From Lachnospiraceae bacterium (lineage in GTDB: Bacteria > Bacillota > Clostridia > Lachnospirales > Lachnospiraceae): a stretch of 11,264 bases of DNA. Below, piece by piece: positions 1 to 6,856 of the stretch. The translations under genes and the position numbers were made by a program. Under the pieces are notes generated by a model that saw only the letters and a program-made list of their open reading frames with translations, was not told the DNA's origin and searched no databases. The stretch spans positions 15,048 to 26,311 of the forward strand of contig DPJQ01000018.1 in the NCBI GenBank assembly GCA_003542935.1, in the 5' to 3' direction. The first letter of the stretch is position 1. The number at the start of each line of letters is the position of its first letter.

Positions 1-288
1 CATATCCGGCTCGATCCAGTCATCGGCGTCCACATACCCTATATACTCCCCGGACGCGATCTTAAGTCCATCTTTCCTTGCTTTGACGACTCCTTCATTC
101 CCTTTTGACAGCACTTTGACCCTTGAATCCTTTTTCACGTACGCCTCGCAGATCTCGGTGCTTCCGTCCGTCGACCCGTCATTAATAAGAATGACCTCTA
201 TCTCCTTATACGTCTGCCTGCATATGCTGTCCAGACATCTTTCCAGGAAAATTCCGGCATTGTAGACTGGAACTATTATGCTAATCAT
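1..288 (-). CDS. GT2 family glycosyltransferase, N-terminal part (cut by left window edge)
   Basis: The first 96 residues of an inverting GT-A fold glycosyltransferase, expected to move a sugar from a nucleotide-sugar donor onto a growing glycan at the inner membrane face. The opening strand reads MISIIVPVYN. The nucleotide-binding NDGSTD is at residues 36-41 (most relatives have DDGSTD), and the metal-binding DADD is at 87-90, followed by WIEPDM at the edge. The ATG at 288 is chosen because GGGAGG lies 10 bases upstream and the core fold begins at once. The acceptor-binding half is outside the window, so donor, acceptor and any C-terminal module are unknown. By ungapped hand alignment it is 53/96 identical to residues 11-106 of the GT2 at 6857-8053, its closest relative here. 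It is the most downstream gene in view, 58 bases after the FkbM methyltransferase gene. Confidence 0.93.
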   Translation of the reverse strand, partial: MISIIVPVYNAGIFLERCLDSICRQTYKEIEVILINDGSTDGSTEICEAYVKKDSRVKVLSKGNEGVVKARKDGLKIASGEYIGYVDADDWIEPDM

Positions 289-346
289 GTTTTTCCCGCC
301 TCCCACGGTACGATATCCACGCGTATATACGGTTCATTTAACCATC

Positions 347-1390
347 TTATACGGCGTACAAAACTGTTTCCGTATCCACATAACTGTAATGTCTCAAATA
401 CAATTTATAATCCGGACACAACTCCAGGATCTTCAAGGGAATATCCAATATATCTTCCGGCTTATGGTACACACATATGGCAAGCTTAGGCTTATACTCC
501 CGTATTATGCCGACAGCCCCCGACAGAGCTTCCGTCTCACTCCCCTCAATGTCCATTTTGATAAATGTTACGGGTTCACCGCCCAGCCTGCTGTCCAGCG
601 ACGTAACCGGAACCACGGTATCTCCGCTGTCGGACACCCTGCTGTTCGCTGTCTGTCCCGAGGAAAAACGCAGCACTTTTTCACCGCTCCACAGCCCCTC
701 CCTGAACACCTGCATTTTCTGATAGCATTCTGCGAAACGGGACAGCTTTTGATAATTCTCTCCGTCCGGCTCAAAAGCATAGACAGCCTGATATTTGCCT
801 TTGCACCAATTCATAAACTTCAGGCTGTCACCACCGTCCAGCGATCCTCCATCCACAAATATTTCATTCCCGCAGGGACGCAGAATCCCCGGGTCAAAAT
901 ACTGCGGACAGTTCCCGATCCACCATGCCCGATCCGGCACGAAAATATGGTCTTCCGCTATCCCTAATGCGAGCAGCTGGCGGAATATCCCGTCGGGAGA
1001 TGTATTGACCCCAATGACCACCCGGCTGCCTTTCTCTATTTCCTCCGGCGGTATGACAACCGCACCATTCCGCTGCGCCCCCCACAGTTTCTTATCATTA
1101 TCCGCAAAACATCCCACCTGCACACCGCGTTCCCGGAGAACCGAGCAGACCGACCTTCCTGCGAACCCGGCACCAAATATGACAACCTCCCCGGCGTATC
1201 CTGCCAGCCAACGGGTCAGACGGTAAACGATATCCTCCGAACCATATCGCTCTATCTCTTTATTCACAATTTCCGTAATGGCATCCCCGCAGCCGCTCAC
1301 GGAATACTCCAGTCTTTTCAAAAAAATAAACCGGGACACTTCGTCTTGTAAGCATGAATATATTTTTTTAACCGCCTCGTATATGTGCAT
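347..1390 (-). CDS. FkbM family SAM-dependent methyltransferase with N-terminal Rossmann-like module
   Basis: A 347-residue protein in two parts. Residues about 68-155 form a Rossmann-like module: strand EVVIFGAGFAG with the glycine turn GAGFAG at 73-78, then an acidic turn ADND at 96-99. Residues about 177-310 are an FkbM-type methyltransferase: SAM loop FVDGGSLDGGDS (178-189), acidic FEPDG (206-210) and the family signature FIKMDIEGSE (276-285). FkbM enzymes transfer a methyl group from S-adenosylmethionine, usually to a sugar hydroxyl, so O-methylation of the glycan made here is the likely job; the position is unknown. I start at the ATG at 1390 (MHIYEAVKK), because a perfect AGGAGG sits 9 bases upstream. 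The frame stays open to an ATG at 1411, but that longer start would place the AGGAGG inside the coding sequence. Residues 1-67 are not recognised. Confidence 0.92.
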   Translation of the reverse strand: MHIYEAVKKIYSCLQDEVSRFIFLKRLEYSVSGCGDAITEIVNKEIERYGSEDIVYRLTRWLAGYAGEVVIFGAGFAGRSVCSVLRERGVQVGCFADNDKKLWGAQRNGAVVIPPEEIEKGSRVVIGVNTSPDGIFRQLLALGIAEDHIFVPDRAWWIGNCPQYFDPGILRPCGNEIFVDGGSLDGGDSLKFMNWCKGKYQAVYAFEPDGENYQKLSRFAECYQKMQVFREGLWSGEKVLRFSSGQTANSRVSDSGDTVVPVTSLDSRLGGEPVTFIKMDIEGSETEALSGAVGIIREYKPKLAICVYHKPEDILDIPLKILELCPDYKLYLRHYSYVDTETVLYAV

Positions 1391-1399
1391 ATATCTATT

Positions 1400-1405
1400 C
1401 CTCCT
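1400..1405 (-). promoter_or_regulatory. Ribosome binding site fixing the FkbM methyltransferase start
   Basis: Read on the minus strand this is a perfect AGGAGG, nine bases before the ATG at 1390. It decides between that ATG and the in-frame ATG at 1411, which has no comparable site upstream. Confidence 0.8.
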
Positions 1406-1474
1406 GCACATTCTTCACACATTTCCATACTTCCGTCATCTGGCATCATGCGCAGACCCTTTTCCGATCCCTGC

Positions 1475-2581
1475 CTATCCCGTTTCTCCCGACAACCGGT
1501 TTTGGTAGGCTTTGTACATATCTCTTGTTCCTTCCCGCTCTTCCTCAGTCTGCCAGGATGCCCCAAAATGGTGGACGGCGCAGGTGGCGGCAGTCGCCTT
1601 TCCGGTTCCCCACACAGACACCGGCGAAAAAAATTCCGTCGGATAGGCCGTGATCTCACCGCTCCTCTGGTAATTGTTCCGGGCCTCTATCCCGAACCTT
1701 TGGATCACCCTGGTCTGCCGCGCCGGACAGGGCGTCAGATCCATACTCCCGTCCGTCTTTATGAATGCAAGTGTGTCGTACTCATCCATCAAAGCCTTTA
1801 GATATGGGTGTCCTTTCACAGCCCCAAACCCCAGGCCCAGATTTATGTGGTTCTGATCCTCAAACCCGCAGAACATACGGTCAGAAAGCAGCCCCTCCAG
1901 GCTTTTCACCAGTTCCACATCACAGTCCAGATAGATTCCTCCCTGCTCATATATAACGGCCAACCGCGCGTAGTCGGACACGAACGCCCATTTTTTCTTT
2001 TCATATGCCTGGTGCATATACCGGTTCCCATGCACGTTAAAATTCGACTCATCCCATCTTCTGATCTCATAATCAGGACAATAGCGCCGCCATGTTTCCA
2101 TATACCCGAGATATTCTTCCGGAATATCCCCGCCGCCAAACCAGCAGTAATGAATCACTTTCGGTATCCGCCTGACACCCGCCCTGTCTATTACGTAAGG
2201 CTCCGCAGGGCCGGTGACTTCTGACAGGAAGCTGCCAACATACACCGCAAGGCCCTCCAGGCAGGATTCTTCATCCAGGCGGGATATGATCTCCATACAG
2301 TAAATATGGCTCGTAACCAGCAATACCGTATCCCGGATATCTGCCCTGTGCAAAAATGTCGGCAGAGAAACGATTTCATATTCTTTTCCCTGGTAAACTT
2401 TATATGTACCGTGCACAGAGGTGTCATTATCCACGATATACGCCACGTATGTATCCAGCTGCCAGGGCTCATAAAGGCGCATGACCGTCTCAAAATACCT
2501 GCCCGAGCCGAAACAGACCAGCTTTTTCGTCTTAAGTTCCTCCATCAGGCCATGGATTCCCCCTGTTTTTATACTAACCAT
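1475..2581 (-). CDS. GT32 family glycosyltransferase (capsular polysaccharide type) with N-terminal Rossmann-like module
   Basis: A 368-residue protein. From about residue 138 it matches the GT32 (Gly_transf_sug) family of retaining sugar transferases. IPKVIHYCWFGG (139-150) opens the domain, WAFVSDYARLAVIYEQGGIY (198-217) is the family core, and DCD at 219-221 is the metal and nucleotide-sugar binding DXD. The C-terminus has the usual YPTEFFSPVSVWGTG and AVHHFGASW segments. Residues about 18-118 resemble the module found on several neighbours: KKLVCFGSGR (19-28) and an acidic VDND (50-53), although the second turn glycine is replaced. Donor and acceptor cannot be read from sequence. The ATG at 2581 overlaps the last 8 bases of the SGNH hydrolase gene (ATGGTTAG), which suggests coupled translation. 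A GGGGG lies 7 bases before it. A later ATG at 2545 also has a GGGGG, but 13 bases away, so the start is not certain. Confidence 0.92.
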   Translation of the reverse strand: MVSIKTGGIHGLMEELKTKKLVCFGSGRYFETVMRLYEPWQLDTYVAYIVDNDTSVHGTYKVYQGKEYEIVSLPTFLHRADIRDTVLLVTSHIYCMEIISRLDEESCLEGLAVYVGSFLSEVTGPAEPYVIDRAGVRRIPKVIHYCWFGGGDIPEEYLGYMETWRRYCPDYEIRRWDESNFNVHGNRYMHQAYEKKKWAFVSDYARLAVIYEQGGIYLDCDVELVKSLEGLLSDRMFCGFEDQNHINLGLGFGAVKGHPYLKALMDEYDTLAFIKTDGSMDLTPCPARQTRVIQRFGIEARNNYQRSGEITAYPTEFFSPVSVWGTGKATAATCAVHHFGASWQTEEEREGTRDMYKAYQNRLSGETG

Positions 2582-3194
2582 CCACTATCCCCCATTCCGC
2601 CAGCTGATTCACAATTCTCTCCGCCTGCAATCCGCTGGCCCGGCCTGTCATATGAACCGAATCCCGGTAAACAGCAAATTCCTTTTTAAGCGCGGCTGTA
2701 TATGTGTACAGATCGATGACCGAAACCCCGCATGCGGCCATAACCGATTCCGCTATCCGGTTATATAAAATGACGTCCCTGTTAAACCGCATCCAGCCGC
2801 GTGGCATATCGAATCCGCTATCCTCTACAGGTGTCGTATTCGCAAAAACGATCTGTGAAAACCGCTTCTTTGCCTCCCCGCAAATCTGAATCAGATTTTT
2901 TTCATAAGTCCCCGCGTCAGTCCGGCAGGGTTTCTGCGGGCCGCCGCGCACAATATCATGCAGGCCGCAGTTAAACAGCAAGGCCATATCCCGGCGGGGC
3001 TGCTGTTGTACCCAATCCAACATCTCATGGGACGACAACCCATTCCAGACAGGATTCGCCAGATCCGTGGAATTACTGCCGCCTTTCCGCTCATACCCGC
3101 AGTTTCTCTTTTCCAGGATCTCTTTTAGCGGAAAACCGTACTGCATGGAAATAGAATCGCCGTATACAAATATTTTTTTTCTGACATCTTTCAA
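2574..3194 (-). CDS. Small cytoplasmic SGNH/GDSI-type hydrolase
   Basis: A 206-residue protein with the blocks of an SGNH hydrolase. FVYGDSIS (9-16) carries the nucleophile Ser14. NCGLHD (75-80) corresponds to block III, with Asn75 or the residues beside it in the oxyanion hole. DSVHMT (178-183) carries the catalytic Asp178 and His181. The family contains esterases, deacetylases and, less often, acyl-transferring enzymes. In a glycan cluster the likely work is removing or moving an O-acyl group on a sugar, but the substrate is unknown. There is no signal peptide, so it should act before export. The start is a TTG at 3194: a stop codon lies two codons upstream and no ATG precedes the catalytic block. 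Only a weak GGGGCG-like site precedes it, so expression may be low or coupled. The stop overlaps the GT32 start. Confidence 0.88.
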   Translation of the reverse strand: MKDVRKKIFVYGDSISMQYGFPLKEILEKRNCGYERKGGSNSTDLANPVWNGLSSHEMLDWVQQQPRRDMALLFNCGLHDIVRGGPQKPCRTDAGTYEKNLIQICGEAKKRFSQIVFANTTPVEDSGFDMPRGWMRFNRDVILYNRIAESVMAACGVSVIDLYTYTAALKKEFAVYRDSVHMTGRASGLQAERIVNQLAEWGIVDG

Positions 3195-3225
3195 TTTTTA
3201 TCGCCCCAGCCAATCTCAACGTTCT

Positions 3226-4551
3226 TTATATCTTATCACCCTGATCCGTCTCAACCGCCAGCTCGCAATACGTACAGATATTGTCGACCGCTGGATCTTC
3301 CAGAGCTTCCCGGAACCTGCGCCTCGGAGCCCCCTGCATCAGCTCATCCCAGGAACCTGCTTCAAGGATGTTCCCTATGCAGTTTTCCAGCTCCCAGTCC
3401 TGCGTACAGGCGACCACGTCGCCATTGGGCAGGATCATCCCCACCCCCGCCTTTTCATTGTCTATCCTGCTGCAGTCACGGTTGCAGCGCAGCTTCGCGC
3501 GGCCATGGAACAGCCGGTTATCATAGACAAGGCCATGCACGCTGTTTATCGGGTTTCCCGAAACAGAAATGATATGCCGGATCTCTTCATGTGTATGGGA
3601 CGTCACACCCAGACAACTCGTCCACAGCCTGGCATATTTCGGCGGATGGGCAAATACATAGGCCAGTGTTTCTTTATACTCCTCCGTCATCGGGAATCTT
3701 GTGTTTCCATTGGAGTCCGGCAGGTGGACATCCAGTGTTTTCAGATTTTTGTGGTCTTTAAATTTTTTGTAGTCCTTGATGGATACGTTGTATAAAGTGG
3801 AAAAGACTCTTACCGTATAGCCCCCATCCAACGCGTACAGGATCATATCCAGACATTTCGGATTTGCAAAGGGTTCTACAAAACCGGTAAAGGAAATGAT
3901 AACGTCCCTGGGGATTTTCTCTAACATCCGTATAAACACGTCCATAGTCAGATTCATGACAGGATTCTCTCTTTTCCTGTATTGCTTAATGAGAACGTCC
4001 TGCGGGCAGTATTTACAGGAGATAGGGCAGCCGATTTTTGTGGTGATCGGCGCCACGTTTTTATACTCCCCTCCGACGATCAGATCACTCACGTAATTCT
4101 GATGGGAATACATAGTGGCCATCATATTGGCGTATTCCTCCCGCTCTTCACGGATCAGTTCCGGGGATTTTCTTACTATATTTTCAATATAGAACCAGAA
4201 GTTGGCATGGCCTTCCATTACCTTGCCTTCATCCTCCTTGAATCCCTGCCCCAGGATCCTCTCAGACATCCGATAAGCAGTATGCACTAATTCCGCCACA
4301 CATATAATGAAAAATTTATCTTTCTTTTCTAAATAGATTTCCGGATCCTCCACCAAAATGCCGTGGAACCTGTTCTCCACAAGATCACGGTCCATCAGAT
4401 GTATGGCCGATGCCGTCAAAAGTTCATTCTCCAGTAATGTCTCCAATAAATCCCGCCCCGTGCGCCTGCATCCCCAGATGCAAAGATCTCTGTTTCCCCT
4501 GGCCTGCATGCACTCCGTTAAAAATTGTTTATAATATTTCCGTTTGACCAT
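3226..4551 (-). CDS. Radical SAM/SPASM protein with N-terminal Rossmann-like module
   Basis: A 441-residue iron-sulfur enzyme. The radical SAM motif GCPISCKYC (174-182) supplies Cys175, Cys179 and Cys182 for the [4Fe-4S] cluster that cleaves SAM to a 5'-deoxyadenosyl radical. FTGFVEPFANP (221-231) fits the GGE-like strand of the family. The C-terminus holds six cysteines in a SPASM-like layout, Cys356 and Cys360, Cys382 and Cys391, Cys426 and Cys429, which probably bind auxiliary clusters. Residues about 21-110 resemble the neighbours' module: LCIWGCRRTG (23-32), then acidic MDRD (53-56). SPASM enzymes mostly modify peptides or proteins and some act on sugars or aminoglycosides. No precursor peptide is visible, so a sugar or carrier-linked substrate is inferred. 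The ATG at 4551 has GAGG seven bases upstream and lies 16 bases after the GT2 stop. The reaction is unknown. Confidence 0.88.
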   Translation of the reverse strand: MVKRKYYKQFLTECMQARGNRDLCIWGCRRTGRDLLETLLENELLTASAIHLMDRDLVENRFHGILVEDPEIYLEKKDKFFIICVAELVHTAYRMSERILGQGFKEDEGKVMEGHANFWFYIENIVRKSPELIREEREEYANMMATMYSHQNYVSDLIVGGEYKNVAPITTKIGCPISCKYCPQDVLIKQYRKRENPVMNLTMDVFIRMLEKIPRDVIISFTGFVEPFANPKCLDMILYALDGGYTVRVFSTLYNVSIKDYKKFKDHKNLKTLDVHLPDSNGNTRFPMTEEYKETLAYVFAHPPKYARLWTSCLGVTSHTHEEIRHIISVSGNPINSVHGLVYDNRLFHGRAKLRCNRDCSRIDNEKAGVGMILPNGDVVACTQDWELENCIGNILEAGSWDELMQGAPRRRFREALEDPAVDNICTYCELAVETDQGDKI

Positions 4552-4567
4552 GTACTACCTCACGCTA

Positions 4568-5791
4568 TTAAAAAATCCGCACCGGACAGCCAAATTCCAT
4601 AAACGCCTGCACTAATATTTTTTCCAGGACAAAAACTTTCCGCTCCCCGTTTCTCGCTATCAGATTTTGTTTCCTTGATTCTTCATTCACACGATATAGC
4701 GCCGCACTGCCCGGTTTAACCTCAATGGAATATAGTTCCAGCTCAGGCTTTCGTATCAAGGATAGATGCTCTGTCCCTAATGCTTCTTTATCCGCATCGT
4801 GCTCCGCAAAATAATAAACCCCGCCCTCCAAATATAATTTTTTTAATATCATCAGCCTGTCTGCCAGCTGCCGGTCCTGTACCATCTTTGCCTGCTGCAA
4901 CAAAGGGTAATCTTCCTGCCATACGGCCGCCTCCCGCCATGCACAGGTTTTCTGCCACGCAGAAACTCTGCCCTCCAACACACGCTGATACCATGCGATA
5001 TATTCACCTGCATACTTCATTTTAAAAAACAAAAATGTGGCAACGGATTTTATCACCGCTTTTGCAAGTGAATTTCTCTCCTCTTCGGAAAGCAGGGGAA
5101 GGCCTATCCCTTTGTCCCATGCTTTTATTACGTCCAGATTTCCTGTATTTGTATCGTCCTGTGTAATTGCCTCTTTATGCTGGCGGTAATAGTATACAGG
5201 CGCCTTGAAATAGCCGATCCGCTCTGATTTGCTGATTAGTTCCGGAAAAGCTGCCATATCCTCGTACCAGATATTTTCAAAGCGTATGTCCCGAAAAAGT
5301 TCCCGTTTATATAGCCTGGAACAGATATGGGACGGCTGCATACAGAATTCCAACGCCTGCTCTCTTTTTATTATCGTCTGCATATAGGGAAATGTGGGGT
5401 TTACGCCCAAGACCCGAAGCTGCTCATCACAAATCATCTCATCCACGTACAGGATATCCAGTTCGTTTACTGCCATATAATCAACCAGCGTATTCAGACA
5501 ATTGGGAGCCAGGGCATCATCTGAATCTACAAACAGGACGTAATCACCTTCCGCATAGTCCAGTCCGGTATTTCTCGCACTCCCCAAACCTGAATTCTCC
5601 TTGAATATATACTGAAAAACCGGATGATTTTCCACATACCTCTTACAGATCTCTTTTGAAGAATCCGTGGATCCGTCATCTATTAAAATAACCTGACAGT
5701 CAGCTATATCCTGACGTACAACAGAGCCAAGACATTCTTCCAGATATTTTTCCTGATTATAAATCGGTATAATGATACTTACCCTGCACAT
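4568..5791 (-). CDS. GT2 family glycosyltransferase with unrecognised C-terminal half
   Basis: A 407-residue protein. Residues 1-220 are a standard GT2 catalytic domain: VSIIIPIYN (4-12), DDGSTD (38-43), SGLGSARNTGL (67-77), metal-binding DSDD (89-92) and a likely catalytic-base motif YED (176-178). It should transfer one sugar during repeat-unit assembly. Residues about 225-407 do not look like the Rossmann-like module on the neighbouring GT2 proteins: there is no glycine turn. They contain a tryptophan-dotted helical stretch (Trp267, Trp279, Trp285, Trp291), then LEGGVYYFAEHDAD (321-334) and a strand-rich tail. I do not recognise this part. The ATG overlaps the pyruvyl transferase stop by one base (TGATG), the usual sign of termination-reinitiation; the nearest SD-like GGGA is about 15 bases away, so coupling probably drives translation. 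Confidence 0.93.
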   Translation of the reverse strand: MCRVSIIIPIYNQEKYLEECLGSVVRQDIADCQVILIDDGSTDSSKEICKRYVENHPVFQYIFKENSGLGSARNTGLDYAEGDYVLFVDSDDALAPNCLNTLVDYMAVNELDILYVDEMICDEQLRVLGVNPTFPYMQTIIKREQALEFCMQPSHICSRLYKRELFRDIRFENIWYEDMAAFPELISKSERIGYFKAPVYYYRQHKEAITQDDTNTGNLDVIKAWDKGIGLPLLSEEERNSLAKAVIKSVATFLFFKMKYAGEYIAWYQRVLEGRVSAWQKTCAWREAAVWQEDYPLLQQAKMVQDRQLADRLMILKKLYLEGGVYYFAEHDADKEALGTEHLSLIRKPELELYSIEVKPGSAALYRVNEESRKQNLIARNGERKVFVLEKILVQAFMEFGCPVRIF

Positions 5792-6783
5792 CAGTGTCCG
5801 TACAATTCCCTTTCATATTTGTCGATGCGGAGCGCCATCAGTTTCTGCAGCCGCTTCACCCTTTTATTTTCTTCAAGGAACATGGCAACATCCAGTTTTT
5901 CTTCCGGCCCGACCTCACATCCCCTCACAAAATCCGTACAGATCTTTTTCAGGCTTTCGGAAAGTTCTTTGTATTTCTGCGGATTCCCTTCCGGACGGTC
6001 AAAATCATATGTATATTCACCGGAAAGCAGCTGCTCTTTCGGACAGCAGTTCACATACTCCAGCCAAGTGCCGAGTCTGTTCAGGGACCAGTTTTCCTTT
6101 ATGAGCAGAACCGGCACGCCAAGGGCCAGACAGGGGAGCGCTGCATGCAGTCTTGTGGTCACCACCAGTGATGCCCCCTGATACAGGCGCAGCCTTTCCG
6201 CAACAAGCCTTCTCCTCTGCCCCCATTCCAGAGCTGACAGTTTCACAGCATGGGTAAGCTCCTTTACGCCCTGTCCTGCATTCTTCCTTATAAAAACCGC
6301 CACATCCTCGGGAACATCCACAAGACAGATCTCCCCATGGTTGTTTACGCCTTGAAACGGTTCTATGGTTAATGTGAGGCATCCTGAAAAATATCCGGGA
6401 ATCCCATATTTTTCCAGCAGCTCTTTTGTATTATGATCTCGGCAGCCCACCGGCCCGTTTTCAATCAGCCAGGCCGCCCCGTAGTCTTCCAGCACGAAAT
6501 TTCTGGTTAACTTCTCCCCTGCCACCCTCGAATAGAAGGTATCAAAATGCATGGAAACCGGCAGCGGCTTTATGAACGGGGACGGGGGCCAGTTTAAATG
6601 GTGGTAGAGAAACCAACCGCCCAAAATCACTGCGGCCCTCTCTCCCGATTCTGTATAAAAAGCGTCCAGGTCTTCCCTGTCAACCACATAATCCGTATGC
6701 GGCAGGAACTGCTCTGCCGCATAGGACTGGATATCATCTCCCAGGTTAAAAGAATCTTCAAACACAATCAGGCCATATTTCAT
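5791..6783 (-). CDS. Polysaccharide pyruvyl transferase family protein
   Basis: A 330-residue member of the family of CsaB and WcaK, which transfer the enolpyruvyl group of phosphoenolpyruvate to a sugar and leave an acidic pyruvate ketal. Seen in sequence: an N-terminal GLIVFEDSFNLGDDIQSYAA (4-23) with the family's NLGDD, a middle segment CRDHNTKELLEKYGIPG (114-130) running into FSGCLTLT, and the late signature VVTTRLHAALPCLALGVPV (207-225) with Arg211 and His213. Pyruvylation of a glycan sugar is the likely role, adding negative charge. I start at the ATG at 6783, since the family domain begins immediately and a GGTGGG lies about 9 bases upstream. The frame continues to ATGs at 6804 and 6828, but those have no usable ribosome binding site and would add an unfamiliar basic stretch. 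The C-terminal 40 residues are charged and probably helical. Confidence 0.92.
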   Translation of the reverse strand: MKYGLIVFEDSFNLGDDIQSYAAEQFLPHTDYVVDREDLDAFYTESGERAAVILGGWFLYHHLNWPPSPFIKPLPVSMHFDTFYSRVAGEKLTRNFVLEDYGAAWLIENGPVGCRDHNTKELLEKYGIPGYFSGCLTLTIEPFQGVNNHGEICLVDVPEDVAVFIRKNAGQGVKELTHAVKLSALEWGQRRRLVAERLRLYQGASLVVTTRLHAALPCLALGVPVLLIKENWSLNRLGTWLEYVNCCPKEQLLSGEYTYDFDRPEGNPQKYKELSESLKKICTDFVRGCEVGPEEKLDVAMFLEENKRVKRLQKLMALRIDKYERELYGH

Positions 6784-6792
6784 AAATATCTT

Positions 6793-6798
6793 CCCACC
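6793..6798 (-). promoter_or_regulatory. Ribosome binding site supporting the shorter pyruvyl transferase start
   Basis: On the minus strand this reads GGTGGG within GAGGTGGGAAG, nine bases before the ATG at 6783. It favours that start over the upstream in-frame ATGs at 6804 and 6828, which lack purine-rich sites. It differs from the GGAGG consensus at one position. Confidence 0.6.
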
Positions 6799-6856
6799 TC
6801 GCATAATAAGTTTATACCCAGGAAACATCGGCTATAAATATAAGCTTCCCGCATTC

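Noticed and set aside
322..331. Ten-base palindrome CGTATATACG in the spacer before the leftmost GT2 gene
   Set aside because: It is short, has no loop and no uridine run after it; I cannot support it as an operator or terminator.
278..967. Long plus-strand open frame of 229 codons opposite the methyltransferase gene
   Set aside because: It is antisense to a gene with clear FkbM motifs, has no recognisable domain and no ribosome binding site of note. Other plus-strand frames in the window are rejected for the same reason.
1318..1449. Minus-strand 43-codon frame overlapping the methyltransferase start, with AAAGGG about 7 bases before its ATG
   Set aside because: Most of it overlaps the methyltransferase gene in another frame, the product has no recognisable features, and the AGGAGG inside it fits the methyltransferase start. 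A leader or coupling peptide is possible but unsupported.
6784..6856. AT-rich spacer upstream of the pyruvyl transferase as a possible internal promoter
   Set aside because: TATA-like stretches are present, but no well-spaced pair of -35 and -10 boxes is visible.
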